Below, one piece after another: positions 5,518 to 8,275 of a DNA stretch of 8,275 nt (position 1 is the first letter of the stretch; every line of letters begins with the position of its first letter). Location of the stretch: contig CAYYJM010000272.1 in the NCBI GenBank assembly GCA_964471755.1, forward strand, positions 1 through 8,275, written 5' to 3'. The notes below the pieces were generated by a model that saw only the letters and a program-made list of their open reading frames with translations, did no database searches and was not told where the DNA came from. The position numbers were made by a program, and so were the translations under genes. Source of the DNA: CAYYJM01 sp964471755. Lineage in GTDB: Bacteria; Planctomycetota; Planctomycetia; Gemmatales; Gemmataceae.

Positions 5518-8275
5518 TCACACCACCGCATTCCGGCCGTGACACACCTTGTACTTCTTGCCGCTGCCGCACGGACACGGGTCGTTTCGGCCGACCTTGG
5601 TGCCGCGATTGCGGATCGGCTCGACCTTCTTTTCGCCGCCACCGGCTCCGGCCGCCGCCTCGACGTCGGCTTGCTGATCCTTCGTCGCCTGGAGCTTCGG
5701 GGCCGCGTCGTGTCGGGTCGACGAGATCACCCAGACGCTCGACTGCGCCCCTTCCATCTCCTCCATGCGGAAGACCATCTCGCTGACGCGGTCGGAGACG
5801 CCCTCCCACATCGACTCGAACTCCTTGCCGCCCTGGATCTTGTACTCCGTCTTCGCGTCGATCTGACCGACCCACATCAGGTTCATGGCCGAACGCAACT
5901 GGTCCATCGTCAGCAGATGGCTCTTCCACGAACTGTCGAGCTGGCCCAGCAACAGATTGCGTTCCATGAGCCGCATCTCGGGCCGATAGCGACGATCGAA
6001 GGCAGTGTGCAGAACCTGCTGGGCCTGCTCGGCCGTCACGCCGGTCAGGACCTTCGGATCGATCTCCAGGCTGAGCTTCTCGCGAGCCCACTGGACCAAC
6101 TCGGCCGCGTCCTCGGCTTCGGACAGTCGGGTGCCACTGAAAGCGTCCGCGATCTGGGTATCGATCGCTTCCTGGCCCTGGGCGGGATAACTGGTGCGGG
6201 CCACGTTCAGGAGCAGTTCTTGCAGTTTCGACCGGGGCAGGGTGCGGAAGTCGTCCTCCTTGAAGCGGTCGAGCGCCTGCGGGAAGCGCGACCGGGCCCA
6301 GGCGAGCAGGCCGTCGCGATTGTAGCGCTGGCCGGCCGGCTGGCCCTGCTGCGGCTTGTCGCTCATGAACCGTTGCAAGGCCGCGCGGACGGGGAAGTCC
6401 ATGTCCTTCTCGCGGTACAGTTGCAGCAGCCGTTCGAGGACCAGATCGGACAGGGCCGATTCCTTCTTGTTCTTGAACTGGGCGGGATCGACGGCGATCT
6501 GGAACTTCAGTCGCATCCAGTCGGCCAGGGCCCGCAGACCCCAGTCCGGGTCGAGAAAATCCTTCCCCTCGGACAGATCGATGGCTTCCAGCGATTCGCC
6601 GGCCAGTTCGATGAGGCGTTCCGCCACGCCCTCCAGGCCCAGCTGGCGCAGTTCGGCGTCGGTCGTCTTCAGGTTCCAGCGCGTGTTGGCGGCGTTGGCC
6701 AGGGCCTTCCAGTTCCAGTCCCGTTCGTCCTCGGCTCCGAGGTTGTTATCGACGATCTCCTGCACCTGGGTCATGACGCCACGGGTCGCCCGATCGTGGG
6801 CGTAGGCCACGGCCTGTTCGTAGGTGGCCCGGTGGAAGTCCGACGTCTCCATCGGCATCGACAGCCGCTTGGCGGCGAACTCGGCGAAGCACGCCGCCCC
6901 GTAATCGGGAGCCAGGAAGCGCTCGACGGCCAGCTCGACCTGGTCGCGCAGCATCTGCACGAGGAGCAGCCGGCAGTTCGTGCCGTCGAGGATCTTCTGG
7001 CGGTAGCCGTAGACGCGCTTGCGCTGCACGTCCATGACCTCGTCGAACTCGAGCAAGTTCTTGCGGATGTCGAAGTTGCGTTCCTCGACCTTCTTCTGGG
7101 CGGTTTCGATGCGGCGTGACACCATGCCGCTCTCGATGGCCTCGCCCTCCTGCATGCCCAGTCGGCCGAGAACCGCCGAGACCCACTCGCCGGCGAAGAT
7201 TCGCATCAGGTCGTCCTGCAACGACAGGTAGAACCGGCTCGAGCCGGGATCGCCCTGTCGGCCGGCTCGACCACGCAGCTGATTGTCGATGCGGCGGGAT
7301 TCGTGCCGGTCGGTGCCGATGATGTGCAGTCCGCCCATCTCGGCGACCGCGCGGCCCTGCTCCTTCATCTTCTCGCGGACCTCGATCTCCTCGACGAGCG
7401 TCTTCCACTCCGCCTCGGGCACGTCGAGACGGGTGGCGTACTTGTCCTTGAGTCGGGCCCAGGCCAGCGTCTCGGGATTGCCGCCCAGGACGATGTCGGT
7501 GCCGCGACCGGCCATGTTGGTGGCGATCGTCACCGCACCGAGCCGCCCCGCCTGGGCCACGATNNNNNNNNNNCGGCCCACCGGAGCGGTTGCCCTCCAC
7601 GACCCCCTCGACGACGGCCTGCCACTTCTCCTTCTCGGTCCGGTAGATCCGGTCGGGAGAGTTGATGCGCACCAGCGGCTTGTTGGTCGGAACGGCGACG
7701 ACGTCGAGCTTGTAGATCTTCCAGAACTCGTCCGCCTCGGTCATGGCCGTGCCGGTCATGCCCGACAGCTTCTTGTACATCTTGAAGTAGTTTTGCAGCG
7801 TGACCGTCGCCAGCGTCTGCGTCTCTTCCTTGATCCGCACGCCATCGCGCGAGTCCTTCGCCTCGACGGCCTGGTGCAGACCGTCGGACCACTGCCGACC
7901 GGTCATCAGACGGCCCGTGAACTCGTCGATGATGACGATCTGCTTGCTGCCGGGCGTCTCCTCGTCGGCCAGCACAGCGTACTGCTTGTCACGCTTGTAG
8001 AGGTGCTGCGCCTTCATCGCGTTGTCGATGAGGTGCGGCCATTCCATGTTGCCGGCCGTGTAGAAGCTCTCGACGCCGGCCAGTTCTTCCGCCTTGCGAA
8101 CGCCCTCGTCGGTCAGGTGGACGGTATGCTCCTTCTCCTTGACCTCGAAGAACTTGCCCGGCTCGCCCTTCTGCAACTCGGTCAACTGCACGGCGATCTG
8201 GTTGGCCTTGTCATAGCGACGAACGTCGGAGAACGCCTGACCGGAGATGATCAGCGGCGTGCGGGCCTCGTCGAT
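5518..8275 (-). CDS. secA: Preprotein translocase ATPase SecA (5' end outside window; assembly gap inside)
   Basis: ATP-driven motor that pushes unfolded preproteins through SecYEG. The visible part begins at IDEARTPLIISG, just after the DEAD-type motif II, so about 215 N-terminal residues including the Walker A site lie beyond the window (estimate from E. coli SecA). Seen next: preprotein cross-linking region, IIDEFTGRLMTGRQWSDGLHQAVEAK, SGMTGTAMTEADEF, then an N-gap. After the gap come IVAQAGRLGAVTIATNMAGRGTDI (to 7492), GRAGRQGDPGSSRFYLS (motif VI, near 7240-7272), scaffold helix RNFDIRKNLLEFDEVMDVQR, and the second scaffold part LLLGQLDSSWKSHLLTMDQLR. An acidic, Ala/Gly-rich linker leads to the C-terminal zinc site CPCGSGKKYKVCH (5539-5577), which binds SecB or ribosomes in other bacteria. 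The stretch between the two scaffold parts is about 245 residues longer than in E. coli. The reading frame differs across the N-gap, which is an assembly effect. Expected full length is about 1,170 residues. waaA follows after 119 bp. Confidence 0.97.
5986..6720 (-). other. SecA region with four degenerate helical-wing-like units
   Basis: Within SecA, four segments share a pattern of Leu/Ala, Trp or Ala, Arg, Phe/Trp/Leu, then Asp and a second Leu-rich helix. They start at DWNWKALANAANTRWNL (about 6720), DWGLRALADWMRLKFQI (about 6546), YNRDGLLAWARSRFPQA (about 6324) and DAAELVQWAREKLSLEI (about 6111), spaced 58, 74 and 71 residues apart. E. coli SecA has a single comparable unit (helical wing domain). 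The alignment is by eye; the units are diverged, and this may be partly helix-composition similarity. Confidence 0.45.
7564..7573. other. Assembly gap (10 N) inside secA
   Basis: Ten N bases separate the codons for ...EGNRSGGP and IVAQAGRLG.... In E. coli SecA about 38 residues, starting VLVGT and ending before IVAQ, lie between these points. The real gap is therefore likely near 114 bp and must be a multiple of three. The run of 10 N is a placeholder, so the apparent frame change here is not a biological frameshift. Confidence 0.93.

Overview
The window looks like a piece of a planctomycete chromosome. It is GC-rich and Gram-negative in gene content, with a lipid A Kdo transferase. It carries a secreted formylglycine-dependent sulfatase, a gene class that is greatly expanded in planctomycetes, and an unusually long SecA. 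Its intergenic spaces hold GC-rich palindromic repeats with the core GGCTGACGCC. The taxonomic call is inference from these traits; no rRNA or tRNA is present to fix it.

Layout. Bases 1-47 are a near-perfect hairpin. A sulfatase (110-1612, +) follows. It converges on a small two-helix membrane protein of unknown function (1693-2274, -), and the 80-bp convergent gap is filled by two tandem copies of a palindromic repeat. Two hairpins (2282-2330) separate that gene from enolase (eno, 2344-3651, -). Enolase has a good Shine-Dalgarno and a recognisable TTGACA-type promoter (3696-3723). The 457-bp gap 3652-4108 holds this promoter, a 14-bp perfect inverted repeat with a U-rich 3' side on the minus strand, and nothing that reads convincingly as protein. 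Next come waaA/kdtA (4109-5398, -), a long intergenic hairpin of the same repeat family (5433-5507), and the 3' two thirds or more of secA (5518 to beyond 8275, -). A 10-N assembly gap (7564-7573) interrupts secA.

The genes are mostly housekeeping: glycolysis (eno), LPS core assembly (waaA) and protein export (secA). The sulfatase, exported by its signal peptide, is an accessory degradative enzyme. secA, waaA, eno and the small membrane gene all lie on the minus strand. waaA has no visible promoter of its own and may be read through from secA, whereas eno has its own promoter. I see no phage, transposase, CRISPR or defence module.

The most unusual features are three. The central C-terminal part of SecA carries about 245 extra residues that read as tandem degenerate copies of the helical wing unit. 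The GGCTGACGCC palindrome family occurs in several arrangements between genes. The structured element sits just upstream of the eno promoter.
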